Below, piece after piece: positions 17,739 to 26,180 of a stretch of DNA of 33,443 bases (positions are counted from its first letter, which is position 1; each line of letters begins with the position of its first letter). Source of the stretch: Bacteroidota bacterium (GTDB lineage: Bacteria > Bacteroidota > Ignavibacteria > Ignavibacteriales > Melioribacteraceae); the NCBI GenBank assembly GCA_021824635.1, contig JAKAKD010000106.1, forward strand, positions 1 through 33,443, in the 5' to 3' direction. The notes beneath the pieces were generated by a model. That model ran no database searches and had not been told where the DNA came from. It saw only the letters and a list, made by a program, of their open reading frames with translations. A program made the position numbers and the translations under genes.

Positions 17739-18568
17739 GTTTAAATTGGATTAAAGCCAAAGATTATAAAGACATCATTTATGAAAAGATGGACGGAATT
17801 GCTAAAATTACAATCAACCGTCCTGAAAAGAGAAATGCGTTCAGGCCAGAAACTACATTAGAACTTTATGATGCCTTTGCAGATGCACGCGAAGATACAA
17901 ATATAGGCGTGATATTATTGACCGGAAAAGGTCCCGCTAAAGATGGTAAGTATGCTTTCTGTTCAGGCGGGGATCAATCAATCCGCGGTAATAAAGGTTA
18001 CGTGGGCAATGACGGTGTTCCACGTTTGAATATTCTAGACGTACAAAAACAAATTAGAAGCATTCCCAAACCTGTAATAGCATTGGTTGCCGGTTATGCA
18101 ATCGGCGGCGGACACGTATTGCATGTTGTATGCGATTTAACAATTGCAGCAGACAATGCTATCTTCGGTCAAACTGGTCCAAAGGTCGGAAGCTTTGACG
18201 GCGGATTTGGTTCAAGTTATTTAGCTAGAATAGTTGGTCAGAAGAAAGCGCGGGAAATTTGGTTTCTTTGCCGTCAATATAATGCAGAAGAAGCTCTTGC
18301 TATGGGATTGGTAAATAAAGTTGTTCCGGTTAGCCAGCTTGAAGCAGAAGGCATTCAGTGGGCAAAAGAAATTTTAGAAATGAGTCCTCTTTCATTACGT
18401 TTGATAAAATCCGCCTTCAATGCAGAACTCGATGGACAAGCCGGAATCCAGGAACTAGCAGGCAATGCAACGCTTCTTTATTATATGAGCGAAGAAGCAC
18501 AAGAAGGTAAAAACGCTTATAACGAAAAACGAAAACCGGATTTTAAAAAATTTCCAAGAGTTCCATAA
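17735..18568 (+). CDS. menB: 1,4-dihydroxy-2-naphthoyl-CoA synthase
   Basis: MenB is a crotonase-fold enzyme closing the second ring of o-succinylbenzoyl-CoA to DHNA-CoA. Motifs: [11 protein letters not shown] (about residues 72-82), [11 protein letters not shown] (oxyanion-hole loop), [20 protein letters not shown], and the MenB-specific C-terminus ([20 protein letters not shown] followed by [16 protein letters not shown]). Length 277 is normal. The start overlaps menH by ATGA. A 101-bp gap holding a small hairpin separates it from menA. Confidence 0.97.
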   Translation: MSLNWIKAKDYKDIIYEKMDGIAKITINRPEKRNAFRPETTLELYDAFADAREDTNIGVILLTGKGPAKDGKYAFCSGGDQSIRGNKGYVGNDGVPRLNILDVQKQIRSIPKPVIALVAGYAIGGGHVLHVVCDLTIAADNAIFGQTGPKVGSFDGGFGSSYLARIVGQKKAREIWFLCRQYNAEEALAMGLVNKVVPVSQLEAEGIQWAKEILEMSPLSLRLIKSAFNAELDGQAGIQELAGNATLLYYMSEEAQEGKNAYNEKRKPDFKKFPRVP

Positions 18569-18578
18569 AGCTGCATCG

Positions 18579-18605
18579 TCATTCCAATCACAACAACTGG
18601 AATGA
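18579..18605. repeat. Inverted repeat between menB and menA
   Basis: TCATTCCA (18579-18586) and TGGAATGA (18598-18605) form a perfect 8-bp stem with an 11-base loop in the 101-bp menB-menA gap. No T-run follows directly, so it is a poor intrinsic terminator. It could stabilise the upstream message end or be a remnant of a dispersed repeat. This is the only sizeable gap inside the men operon. Confidence 0.4.
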
Positions 18606-18669
18606 ATACTTTCACAATAAACTTGCAGAGATTTTTCAACGCTTAGCTTTTTAAAAAGATATTACCACA

Positions 18670-19569
18670 ATGATAAATTCAGAAATAAATACAATTACCA
18701 AATTTGACGCATGGATTCTTGCAAGCCGGCCAAGAACTTTAGCGGCTGCAGTTGTGCCAGTTATAATCGGTTCTTCAATTGCTGTACATGATGGGGTGTT
18801 TCATCCTTTTGCAGCATTACTCGCACTGATCTGCTCTTTGCTCATTCAGGTCGGGACAAATTTTGTGAATGATCTTTTCGATTTCCTTCACGGAACTGAT
18901 AAGAAAGACCGGATCGGTCCTTTGCGTGTAATTGCATCCGGATTAATTTCTAAACAAGAAATGAAAATGGGAATTTATTTAACATTTGGAATTAGTTTCC
19001 TACTCGGTTTATATCTTGTTTATTTAGGCGGCGCGTTTATTCTTTTCATTGGAATATTTTCCATACTTGCCGGTATTGCTTACACTGCTGGTCCTTTTCC
19101 GCTGGCATATAATGGACTTGGCGATATTGCAGTTTTTTTATTTTTTGGTTTCGTAGGAACTGTAGGAACATATTACGTTCAAGCAAAGGAAATTACGGCA
19201 ATGGCTTTTTGGTCGTCTGTTCCCGTTGGTGCACTAATAACAAACATTCTAGTTGTAAATAATTACCGCGACCGCGAAGAAGACCGTTCGAATGGGAAGA
19301 AAACTCTTATTGTCATTTTTGGCGAACGGTTCGGACGTATTCAATATTTATTCTTCATGCTAGTATCATATGCTATACTTTTTGTTGTCTACTTTACGTT
19401 CAAGAAAGATGTTTTTGTTTTTTTGCCACTCTTGAGTTTACCGCTTGCTATAAAACTTATTAAAATGATTTACACATTGCGCGGACGAGAGCTTAATAAG
19501 ACACTCGAACTAACCGCAAAACTATCTGCTTTGTACGGTTTGCTCTTTGCAGCCGGAATTCTTTTATGA
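18670..19569 (+). CDS. menA: 1,4-dihydroxy-2-naphthoate polyprenyltransferase
   Basis: MenA attaches a polyprenyl chain to DHNA at the membrane, giving demethylmenaquinone. The 299-residue protein is an integral-membrane UbiA-superfamily enzyme with about eight helices. The first Asp-rich motif is NFVNDLFDFLHGTD (about residues 66-79) and the second is NNYRDREEDRSNGKKTL (about 197-213); these bind Mg-diphosphate. The N-terminal WILASRPRTLAAAVVPVIIG is a MenA hallmark. It overlaps menC by four bases (ATGA). Confidence 0.96.
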   Translation: MINSEINTITKFDAWILASRPRTLAAAVVPVIIGSSIAVHDGVFHPFAALLALICSLLIQVGTNFVNDLFDFLHGTDKKDRIGPLRVIASGLISKQEMKMGIYLTFGISFLLGLYLVYLGGAFILFIGIFSILAGIAYTAGPFPLAYNGLGDIAVFLFFGFVGTVGTYYVQAKEITAMAFWSSVPVGALITNILVVNNYRDREEDRSNGKKTLIVIFGERFGRIQYLFFMLVSYAILFVVYFTFKKDVFVFLPLLSLPLAIKLIKMIYTLRGRELNKTLELTAKLSALYGLLFAAGILL

Positions 19570-20633
19570 CAATAAGAGAATTTAAATATTTTCCTTTCTC
19601 GCTTAATTTAAAAACTCCGTTCCAGACTTCTTCGCAAATAATTACGGAACGCAATGGATTTATTATTTCAATTAGCGATGAGTTAGGTAGTTCAGCTTAT
19701 GGTGAATGTTCTCCGCTTCCGGGATTTAGTTACGAAAGCATTAATGACGTAGAAAGAATTTTGAAAGGGCTTCGTTATCAAATAATCGGTTTTAGTCTTG
19801 AAGAGAATCTTACTGCTATTTCTAATTTAATTTCAGAATTTAAGCTTGTTCCCTCAATAGTATTTGCACTTGAGCAAGCAATTGTAAGTCTTTGCGCTAA
19901 ACGTAATAAGAATTTCATTGTTGAATTTTTTGGCGATACAAATTCCATTATTGAAATGAATGCGGTTATCGGATTCGATAAAACAGACAATATTTTAACA
20001 AGAATTGAAGAAAAAGTTAAAAATGGATTTTGCACTTTCAAGCTTAAAGTCGGCAGAAATAATTTTGAAGATGATTTTAATCTGATAAAAAGTGTGAGAG
20101 AAAAATTTGGCGAATCAATTAAAATTAGGTTAGATGCGAATGGAAAGTGGAATAGTGAAACTGTAAATGCAAATCTAGAAAAGCTTTCGCAGTTTAATGT
20201 TCAATACATCGAAGAACCTTGCGGAGATTTGGGCACATTAAATAATTTGTCGGTTACAGCCGATATCCCAATAGCCATTGATGAATCTATCTCTTCTATA
20301 GAAGATGCTACAAAAATTATTAATAACAGCAAGATTGAGTTTATCGTTTTAAAACCAATGGTATTGAACGGAATAATATCTTCATTAAAGCTAATTAAAG
20401 ATGCCGAAAGAAAAGAGAAAAATATTGTTATCTCGTCATCGTTTGAAAGTGCTGTTGGCAGAAGCGCTTTAGTTCTACTTGCCTCAGCAACTAATCATTC
20501 GTTCGCTCATGGACTTGATACTTCGGAATATTTTGAGAGAGACATTTGCAAAGATCCGTATGAAGTAAAAGAAGGAAAGATTAAATTCGATATAGAAAAT
20601 TATCCGCCACAATTTGATTTATCACGCTTATGA
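19566..20633 (+). CDS. menC: o-Succinylbenzoate synthase
   Basis: MenC dehydrates SHCHC to o-succinylbenzoate. It is an enolase-superfamily barrel with all catalytic residues in order: K159 and K161 (FKLKVG), D190 (RLDANGKW), E216 (YIEEPCG), D239 (AIDES) and K263 (VLKPM). The pattern KxK-D-E-D-K is the OSBS/muconate-lactonising arrangement, and the operon position makes OSBS the clear choice. The first ~100 residues are the capping domain. Length 355 residues. It overlaps both menA and menE by four bases. Confidence 0.94.
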   Translation: MTIREFKYFPFSLNLKTPFQTSSQIITERNGFIISISDELGSSAYGECSPLPGFSYESINDVERILKGLRYQIIGFSLEENLTAISNLISEFKLVPSIVFALEQAIVSLCAKRNKNFIVEFFGDTNSIIEMNAVIGFDKTDNILTRIEEKVKNGFCTFKLKVGRNNFEDDFNLIKSVREKFGESIKIRLDANGKWNSETVNANLEKLSQFNVQYIEEPCGDLGTLNNLSVTADIPIAIDESISSIEDATKIINNSKIEFIVLKPMVLNGIISSLKLIKDAERKEKNIVISSSFESAVGRSALVLLASATNHSFAHGLDTSEYFERDICKDPYEVKEGKIKFDIENYPPQFDLSRL

Positions 20634-22108
20634 TTTCGGTTAGCAATACAAAACATTGGCTTATAGAGCAGTCAACGAACCAGCCGAACAAACAAGCTGT
20701 TATTTTATCAGAAAGAACTATTACTTATCAAGATTTATACAATGAGTCTTCAGCCGCGGCGGATTTTTTGCAAAGCAAGGGAATTCAGAAGAATGACCAC
20801 GTTGGAATTTTAGCTACTCACAATTACAATTTTTATCTAGTCGTTAATGCTCTTTGGTTTATAGGCGCTGTGCCGGTTCCGCTTAACACACGTTTATTAA
20901 CGGAAGAGATTGAAATACAGACAAGACAAGCAGACATAAATTTTCTTCTGATAGATGAAATTTTATCAGAACAATTCTCACAGTTGATTTTTAGCAACAG
21001 AATTTACTTCTCAAAGAATTCATACCTTGAAAGGGAAAATAAAGAGAACAAAATTCTTAATTCACAATTCTCAATTCTCAATTCTTCTTTAATCATGTTC
21101 ACTTCCGGCAGCAGCGGAAAATCCAAAGCGGTAGTTCACACATTCGAAAGTTTATTTGGAAGCGTGAAGGCGATTGATTCATTCGCGGATTTATCAACAG
21201 AAGATATTTGGCTTTCTTCTCTTCCCTTCTTTCATATCGGCGGATTCATGATTCTCGTCCGCTCTCTAATTGTTGGCTCATCAATAGCATTTCCGGATTC
21301 ACTTGAACACAGGAACGTTGTTTATACAATTCAGAAATTTCTTCCTACGCATATTTCAATTGTTCCCACAACTCTTCTCCGTTTCTTGAATGAGAATCTT
21401 CATCCAAACGCAAATTTGAAATACGCTTTTCTCGGAGGCGGACCTTCGGAAAAAGAATTAATTCTTAATGCTGTCAATCAAGGATGGCCTATTGTAAAAG
21501 TTTACGGCTCAACCGAAACATGTTCAATGATAACCGCCCTACTTCCGAATGAAATAAAAGAGAAATCGGAGTCTGCAGGAAAAGCATTAGATGAAAATAA
21601 GATTATGATCAAGAGAATGAACGATTCTGATAACTTAGCCGGTATTGGAGAAGTTGGAGATATTATTGTTTCAGCTAAATCATTATTCAAGGAATACTAT
21701 AATGATCATGCCTCAACCAGCAAGAGTATTCAAAACGGCTGGTTTAATAGCGGCGATTTCGGTTTGATTGATAAAGACGGCTACTTATTTGTTGAATCTC
21801 GGCGGGAAGATTTAATAATAACAGGCGGAGAAAATGTTAGCGCTAAGGAAGTTGAAACCGTCATTAAATCTCATCCTTCAGTTATAGACGCTTTTGTTTT
21901 CGCTCTTCAGGACACAACCTGGGGACAAATAGTTTGCGCGGCAATAGTATCACGCGGCTTGGATGAAAATGAAATTAAAAATTTCCTTAGGGAGAAAATT
22001 GCCGGATATAAAATTCCTAAGAGATTTTTTTTCTTGGATGAGATTCCAAGAAACGAACTTGGGAAAATAATGCGTGCCGCACTTCTTAAACAGCTTAATT
22101 TAAGTTAG
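20630..22108 (+). CDS. menE: o-Succinylbenzoate-CoA ligase
   Basis: MenE activates o-succinylbenzoate to its CoA thioester through an acyl-adenylate. In 492 residues the acyl-CoA-synthetase motifs are the P-loop MFTSGSSGKSKAVVHT (from about residue 157), YGSTETCSM, the hinge stretch GWFNSGDFGLIDKDGYLF, RREDLIITGGENVS, and a C-terminal lysine in RNELGKIMR. Just before the P-loop, residues about 141-152 (KILNSQFSILNSS) are encoded by a 7-bp tandem repeat that looks inserted into an otherwise normal enzyme. It ends overlapping the convergent thioesterase gene by 14 bp. Confidence 0.95.
   Translation: MISVSNTKHWLIEQSTNQPNKQAVILSERTITYQDLYNESSAAADFLQSKGIQKNDHVGILATHNYNFYLVVNALWFIGAVPVPLNTRLLTEEIEIQTRQADINFLLIDEILSEQFSQLIFSNRIYFSKNSYLERENKENKILNSQFSILNSSLIMFTSGSSGKSKAVVHTFESLFGSVKAIDSFADLSTEDIWLSSLPFFHIGGFMILVRSLIVGSSIAFPDSLEHRNVVYTIQKFLPTHISIVPTTLLRFLNENLHPNANLKYAFLGGGPSEKELILNAVNQGWPIVKVYGSTETCSMITALLPNEIKEKSESAGKALDENKIMIKRMNDSDNLAGIGEVGDIIVSAKSLFKEYYNDHASTSKSIQNGWFNSGDFGLIDKDGYLFVESRREDLIITGGENVSAKEVETVIKSHPSVIDAFVFALQDTTWGQIVCAAIVSRGLDENEIKNFLREKIAGYKIPKRFFFLDEIPRNELGKIMRAALLKQLNLS
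21052..21086 (+). repeat. Five-unit heptanucleotide tandem repeat inside menE
   Basis: Five successive 7-mers of the form AATTCxx occur: AATTCTT, AATTCAC, AATTCTC, AATTCTC and AATTCTT. They encode part of ILNSQFSILNSS, just before the ATP-binding P-loop. Because seven is not a multiple of three, gain or loss of one unit would shift the reading frame of menE. Similar AATTCTC runs are common as dispersed or low-complexity DNA in related genomes. Confidence 0.8.
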
Positions 22109-22496
22109 ACTTCATTTTTTCATAAAACTCTTTTGGCAATTCTATCTTCTTAAAAGCTTCTTTAAGAACGCATACATGCACCGTTTTTGCAATGGCAGTA
22201 AACTGTCCGTCTGTTTTATAAAATTTGTAGCTCAACTCAAAAGAGGAATTTTTCAATAGGCTTACAACAACATCAACGCGAAGTTCGTCGCCCACTTTAA
22301 TTGGTCTAACATAATCTGCTTCCGCGTGAATAATCGGCAGGATAAAATCTTTATCAAAGAAATAATCTCTTTCCGTATGTAGACTTCTCAAAAAATCTTC
22401 ATAAGCGGCGTGAACAAATTTGAATAAACTTGCATAAAAAATAATTCCCGCCGGGTCGGCATCGTAGAAATAAACTTTAACTTTAGTAGTAAACAT
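22095..22496 (-). CDS. Hotdog-fold acyl-CoA thioesterase, candidate DHNA-CoA thioesterase (MenI)
   Basis: A 133-residue single-domain hotdog thioesterase of the 4-hydroxybenzoyl-CoA thioesterase/YbgC type. The active-site motif YDADPAGIIFYASLF is clear; D14, by alignment with the Pseudomonas enzyme's DPAGI motif, is the predicted catalytic Asp. It has a strong RBS (AAAGGAGAG before the ATG). It faces menE, overlapping by 14 bp. The men operon lacks an enzyme for DHNA-CoA hydrolysis, and 4HBT-like proteins do this step in cyanobacteria and plants, so DHNA-CoA thioesterase is the favoured role. YbgC-like activity on other acyl-CoAs remains possible. Family assignment is firm; substrate is inferred. 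Confidence 0.8.
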   Translation of the reverse strand: MFTTKVKVYFYDADPAGIIFYASLFKFVHAAYEDFLRSLHTERDYFFDKDFILPIIHAEADYVRPIKVGDELRVDVVVSLLKNSSFELSYKFYKTDGQFTAIAKTVHVCVLKEAFKKIELPKEFYEKMKSNLN

Positions 22497-22559
22497 AAAC
22501 TCTCTCCTTTTACAAGGATAAATTTAATCAACTCTTCTCCATTTCACATTAACTTTTTT

Positions 22560-23876
22560 GTGTTTAATTTCGTTATAAATAAAAAAGAAAAAATCTTGAC
22601 CGGAAAATATCTATACATACTTTTCATCGCACTTTTCATTTTATCGTTAAATAATATTTCGGGACAGCAGTCGGAAATAAGAAAAGAGTACTATGCCGAT
22701 AAGAAGTTGAAATCCGAAGGCACATATGTGAACGGTGTGCGCAACGGTATTTATAAAGAATATTATGAAAACGGCAAACTTTGGAAAGAATGGAATTTCG
22801 AGAACGGTAAAGAAGAAGGAATCTCAACCTGGTACTTCGAGGACGGCACAAAAAGTATGGAGTGGAATTATCACAACGGAAAACTTGAAGGCAAATCAAA
22901 ATGGTATTATGAAAGCGGAGAACTTTGGGCAGAACCGGTTTATCTGAATAATATTCAAGAAGGACCAAGCCAGACATATTACAAAAGCGGTAAACTCGAG
23001 GCTATATGGAATTACAGCAACGGAAAACTAAACGGAATTTCAAAAATATTTTTTGAGAATGGGAAAGTCGAAGTCGAACGAAATTATATAAATGATAAAC
23101 TTGAAGGCATTAGTAAAGTCTATACCGATTTCGGAACACTTGCACTGGAAGCCAAATATAAAAATGATCAGCTAGACGGAACATCGTACTTCTATTATCC
23201 TGACGGTAAAATAAAAGTTATAGACACATACGAGAACGGTCAAATTATCAGAAGAGAACGTTACGATTACGGCGCTAAAGTAGGAAAAGTTGAAGAAGAC
23301 TTTGATGAATATTATGATGAAGGGACATTGAAACGCCACGTAAATTTTCGGAACGGAAAGTTGGATGGATTGATAAAAGAATACTATGCAAGCGGCTTCT
23401 TAAAAGCTGAGCTTAATTATAGAAACGGATTAATTGAAAGTGAGAATAAATTTTATCACGACGGCGGCACACTTTCCGAACTTGCAAATTTTAACGCCGG
23501 CATGAAAAATGGACTATCAACCAAGTTCAATAAAGACGGAGTTAAAATAGCCGAGCAGAATTACACAGATAATATTCTAGATGGCAATGCAAAAACTTTT
23601 TATTTGACCGGAGAGGTTGAGTCAGAACAGATTTACCACAACAATAAACTAAACGGCACAATAAAATTATTTTTAAAGAACGGTTCTCTTAGCGCAGCAA
23701 TTGACTATCGTAACGGATTGAAAGAGGGGATTTCCAAATATTATTTCCCTAACGGAAGCATCTCAGATTTTTCCGTTTATAAGAACAATTTGCTTGACGG
23801 CAAATGTTATTCGTACGATACGGACGGAAAAGTTTTACGCGAAGCTGAATATAAAGAGGGCGAACTAATCAAATAA
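22560..23876 (+). CDS. Exported MORN_2/YwqK-type repeat protein
   Basis: After an N-terminal hydrophobic segment (about residues 16-33, YLYILFIALFILSL, a likely signal peptide ending near SGQQ), almost the whole protein is about sixteen tandem repeats of 23-24 residues with the pattern YY-x-NGKL-x(3)-xxY-xNGKLxG. An irregular spacer (about 16 residues, RRERYDYGAKVGKVEE) sits after the eighth repeat. This is the MORN_2 repeat seen in proteins that annotation pipelines call YwqK-family antitoxins. No toxin gene is adjacent and an export signal does not fit an antitoxin, so I would not use that name. The start is GTG at 22560 or, in frame, TTG at 22596, which gives a tidier signal peptide. Binding role is unknown. 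Confidence 0.85.
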   Translation: MFNFVINKKEKILTGKYLYILFIALFILSLNNISGQQSEIRKEYYADKKLKSEGTYVNGVRNGIYKEYYENGKLWKEWNFENGKEEGISTWYFEDGTKSMEWNYHNGKLEGKSKWYYESGELWAEPVYLNNIQEGPSQTYYKSGKLEAIWNYSNGKLNGISKIFFENGKVEVERNYINDKLEGISKVYTDFGTLALEAKYKNDQLDGTSYFYYPDGKIKVIDTYENGQIIRRERYDYGAKVGKVEEDFDEYYDEGTLKRHVNFRNGKLDGLIKEYYASGFLKAELNYRNGLIESENKFYHDGGTLSELANFNAGMKNGLSTKFNKDGVKIAEQNYTDNILDGNAKTFYLTGEVESEQIYHNNKLNGTIKLFLKNGSLSAAIDYRNGLKEGISKYYFPNGSISDFSVYKNNLLDGKCYSYDTDGKVLREAEYKEGELIK

Positions 23877-23893
23877 TTCAGATTAGAGTTCTA

Positions 23894-24952
23894 TCAAATA
23901 ATCTTTTCAACAACGAACGAATCTAAAAATTTACTCCCGAATGCAAGCGAAGGCGTATAAGTACCCGGCTTAATTTCATTTTTTAAAACTCTTACAGCGC
24001 ATTCAGCAGCGCCCTTAGCGGTTAGGTTATAGCCCTCCATTACTTGATATACTTCTTCAATCATTTCCCCTTTTGCATTTTCAACGCGTCCCCAAATAAA
24101 TGTCTCCGCAGAATCACGTTCGGCTTTAGTTGGTCCGGTTAAATTTTTCTTGATGTATTTTGTTACAAGTTTATTTACAAACTGCATTTTCAAAATTTTC
24201 AAAAAGGATAAGAACAGTTTTCTAAATTTAATAACTATGCCCGGCATTGCCAGATAAACTTCCGCATTAGGAATTTTGGTCGAATGAAAAGATGAATAGA
24301 CATCTCCCCAAGGAATTGAGATGCCTGAAAAAGAAAAATTTTTCAATTTGATATCTACAACAAACTCGCCGATCATGGATTCTATCAATTTACCATCCCG
24401 TCTGACTTTTCCGGTTCCGCCAAGAAAACCAAGAGAAGTAAGCAATGTACCCCGTGAAATTTTTCCACCCTTATTCATGAAGCCGAGTTGAAGGTGAATT
24501 CCATCGGGCATCTTTTCGCTCAAACGTTTTGCAAGGCAATCTGTTGGAATAATATCGAAGCCGACACTTGGTAAAATAACAATTCCGCTCTCTTTAGCTT
24601 TGCTATCCATTGAAAAAGCGAGATGCATCACCGGCATCTCGCCGGTTATATCTAAGTAATTTGTTTTTGTCCGCAGGCATGCTTCTATTAAATCTTTGGC
24701 AGTTTGAATGAACGGTCCGGCACAATTTATTACCGTGTGAATTTCCGTGAGAGCGGCATCAATTATCTTTTCATCATGAAGGTCGAACGCTTTGTATTCG
24801 CAATTATATTTCCGCGAAAGATTCTTCAAAGCCGTCTCATTTCTCCCGGCAAGAACCGGTCTGATTTTTCGAGAAAGAAGTTCTTCAATTATTAGCTGTG
24901 CGGAATATCCATTTGCGCCATAAACCATTAACTGATTTTGAGATAATTCCAT
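23894..24952 (-). CDS. Saccharopine dehydrogenase-like NAD(P)-binding oxidoreductase
   Basis: The 352-residue protein begins with a Rossmann fold whose nucleotide loop is VYGANGYSAQLIIEEL (about residues 10-25), followed by the VLAGRNETALKNLS segment that ends the second strand. INCAGPFIQTAKDLIEAC and YLDITGEMPVM are conserved in saccharopine-dehydrogenase-like and trans-acting-enoyl-reductase-like proteins. It is shorter than classical saccharopine reductase and lacks evidence for lysine metabolism nearby, so substrate is unknown; this group often acts on lipids or polyketides. It is convergent with the repeat protein (17-bp gap) and divergent from the sugar cluster. Confidence 0.8.
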   Translation of the reverse strand: MELSQNQLMVYGANGYSAQLIIEELLSRKIRPVLAGRNETALKNLSRKYNCEYKAFDLHDEKIIDAALTEIHTVINCAGPFIQTAKDLIEACLRTKTNYLDITGEMPVMHLAFSMDSKAKESGIVILPSVGFDIIPTDCLAKRLSEKMPDGIHLQLGFMNKGGKISRGTLLTSLGFLGGTGKVRRDGKLIESMIGEFVVDIKLKNFSFSGISIPWGDVYSSFHSTKIPNAEVYLAMPGIVIKFRKLFLSFLKILKMQFVNKLVTKYIKKNLTGPTKAERDSAETFIWGRVENAKGEMIEEVYQVMEGYNLTAKGAAECAVRVLKNEIKPGTYTPSLAFGSKFLDSFVVEKII

Positions 24953-25171
24953 TTTAATCTTTTTTGTTGATTAGCTTTTGTCATAATAGCTAAAACTGCC
25001 TCCCCTTTCAAACTGCTCTTTTGAAGAAAGAAATAATTAAATTTACTCTAACGATATCTCATTGTTCATTTAGATATTTTTCTTAACAAAAAATTAATAT
25101 TCGATTAATGCTTTAGTAACATTTTCTGCTGATTTTAATACATCACTTTTTGAAACCATTGACCAAGAGAT

Positions 25172-26179
25172 ATGAGCAAAAAAATCCTCTTCATTTGCGG
25201 TTCACTGAACCAGACTTCTATGATGCATCAGATCTCCCAACATTTAGAGGGTTATGATTGTTTTTTTACGCCGTATTACGGTGACGGATATATCAAGTTT
25301 CTTGTTGACAAAGGTTATTTAAAATTTTCTATTCTAAATGGTACTTTTAAATGGAACACCGAGAAGTATTTAAACCAACATAATCTTAAGATAGATTCCC
25401 GCGGTATGAACAACAATTATGATTTAGTATACACATGTGCCGATCTGATAATTCCCAAGAACATCCGCAATAAAAAAGTGATTCTTGTTCAGGAAGGAAT
25501 GACCGACCCGGAAAATTTAATGTTCTATTTGGTCAAATATCTTAAGCTCACCCGATGGCTCGCAAGTACTTCAGTAATGGGAATATCCAACTTGTATACA
25601 TTGTTTTGCGTCGCTTCAAACGGTTACAAAGACTTTTTCATTCGCAAAGGCGTTAAAGCAGAAAAAATTATTGTAACAGGAATTCCGAATTTTGATAACT
25701 TACAACAATTTGCCAAAAGCGATTTTCCTCATAAAAATTTTGTTCTTGTGGCAACTTCCGATGCACGCGAAACTTACAAAATAGAAAACAGAAAAAAATT
25801 GATTAAAAATTGCGTTAAGATTGCCAACGGCAGACAACTTATTTTCAAATTACACCCGAATGAAAATATTGAACGCGCAACAAAAGAAATAAACAGATTC
25901 GCGCCTGGTGCGCTGATTTATTCCAGCGGAAATATAAATTATATGATAGCCAACTGTGATGCATTGATAACGCGATTTTCTTCTACTGTGTATGTGGGAA
26001 TTTTCTTTGGCAAGGAAGTTTATTCTTATTATGATATCAATGAACTGAAAAAACTTTTACCTATACAAAACAATGGCACCTCTGCACAAAATATCGCAAA
26101 AGTAGGAAAGCATCTAATTGATTTTCCAAATGCAACATTGGGAGAGATTCATTCTGCATTAGAGATAAAACAGAACTGA
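25172..26179 (+). CDS. GT-B-like glycosyl/glycerophosphate transferase
   Basis: A 335-residue soluble protein with two Rossmann-like halves. The N-terminal half begins KKILFICGSLNQTSMMHQI. The C-terminal half has KLHPNE (about residues 229-234) and NYMIANCDALITRFSSTVY (about 252-270), the pattern seen in CDP-glycerol:polyglycerol-phosphate transferases and capsule polysaccharide transferases, where the His-Pro and Asp/Ser residues bind the nucleotide-linked donor. The AAGAGAT sequence precedes the ATG. It opens the sugar cluster, with one base between it and the cytidylyltransferase gene, so a CMP- or CDP-sugar donor is plausible. Donor and acceptor are not determined. A UDP-GlcNAc-2-epimerase-like fold is a less likely alternative. 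Confidence 0.65.
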   Translation: MSKKILFICGSLNQTSMMHQISQHLEGYDCFFTPYYGDGYIKFLVDKGYLKFSILNGTFKWNTEKYLNQHNLKIDSRGMNNNYDLVYTCADLIIPKNIRNKKVILVQEGMTDPENLMFYLVKYLKLTRWLASTSVMGISNLYTLFCVASNGYKDFFIRKGVKAEKIIVTGIPNFDNLQQFAKSDFPHKNFVLVATSDARETYKIENRKKLIKNCVKIANGRQLIFKLHPNENIERATKEINRFAPGALIYSSGNINYMIANCDALITRFSSTVYVGIFFGKEVYSYYDINELKKLLPIQNNGTSAQNIAKVGKHLIDFPNATLGEIHSALEIKQN

Positions 26180-26180
26180 G

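Noticed and set aside
22560-24952. Toxin-antitoxin pair reading of the YwqK-type protein and its neighbour
   Set aside because: The neighbour is a saccharopine-dehydrogenase-like enzyme on the other strand and the repeat protein has an export signal, so nothing supports a toxin-antitoxin module.
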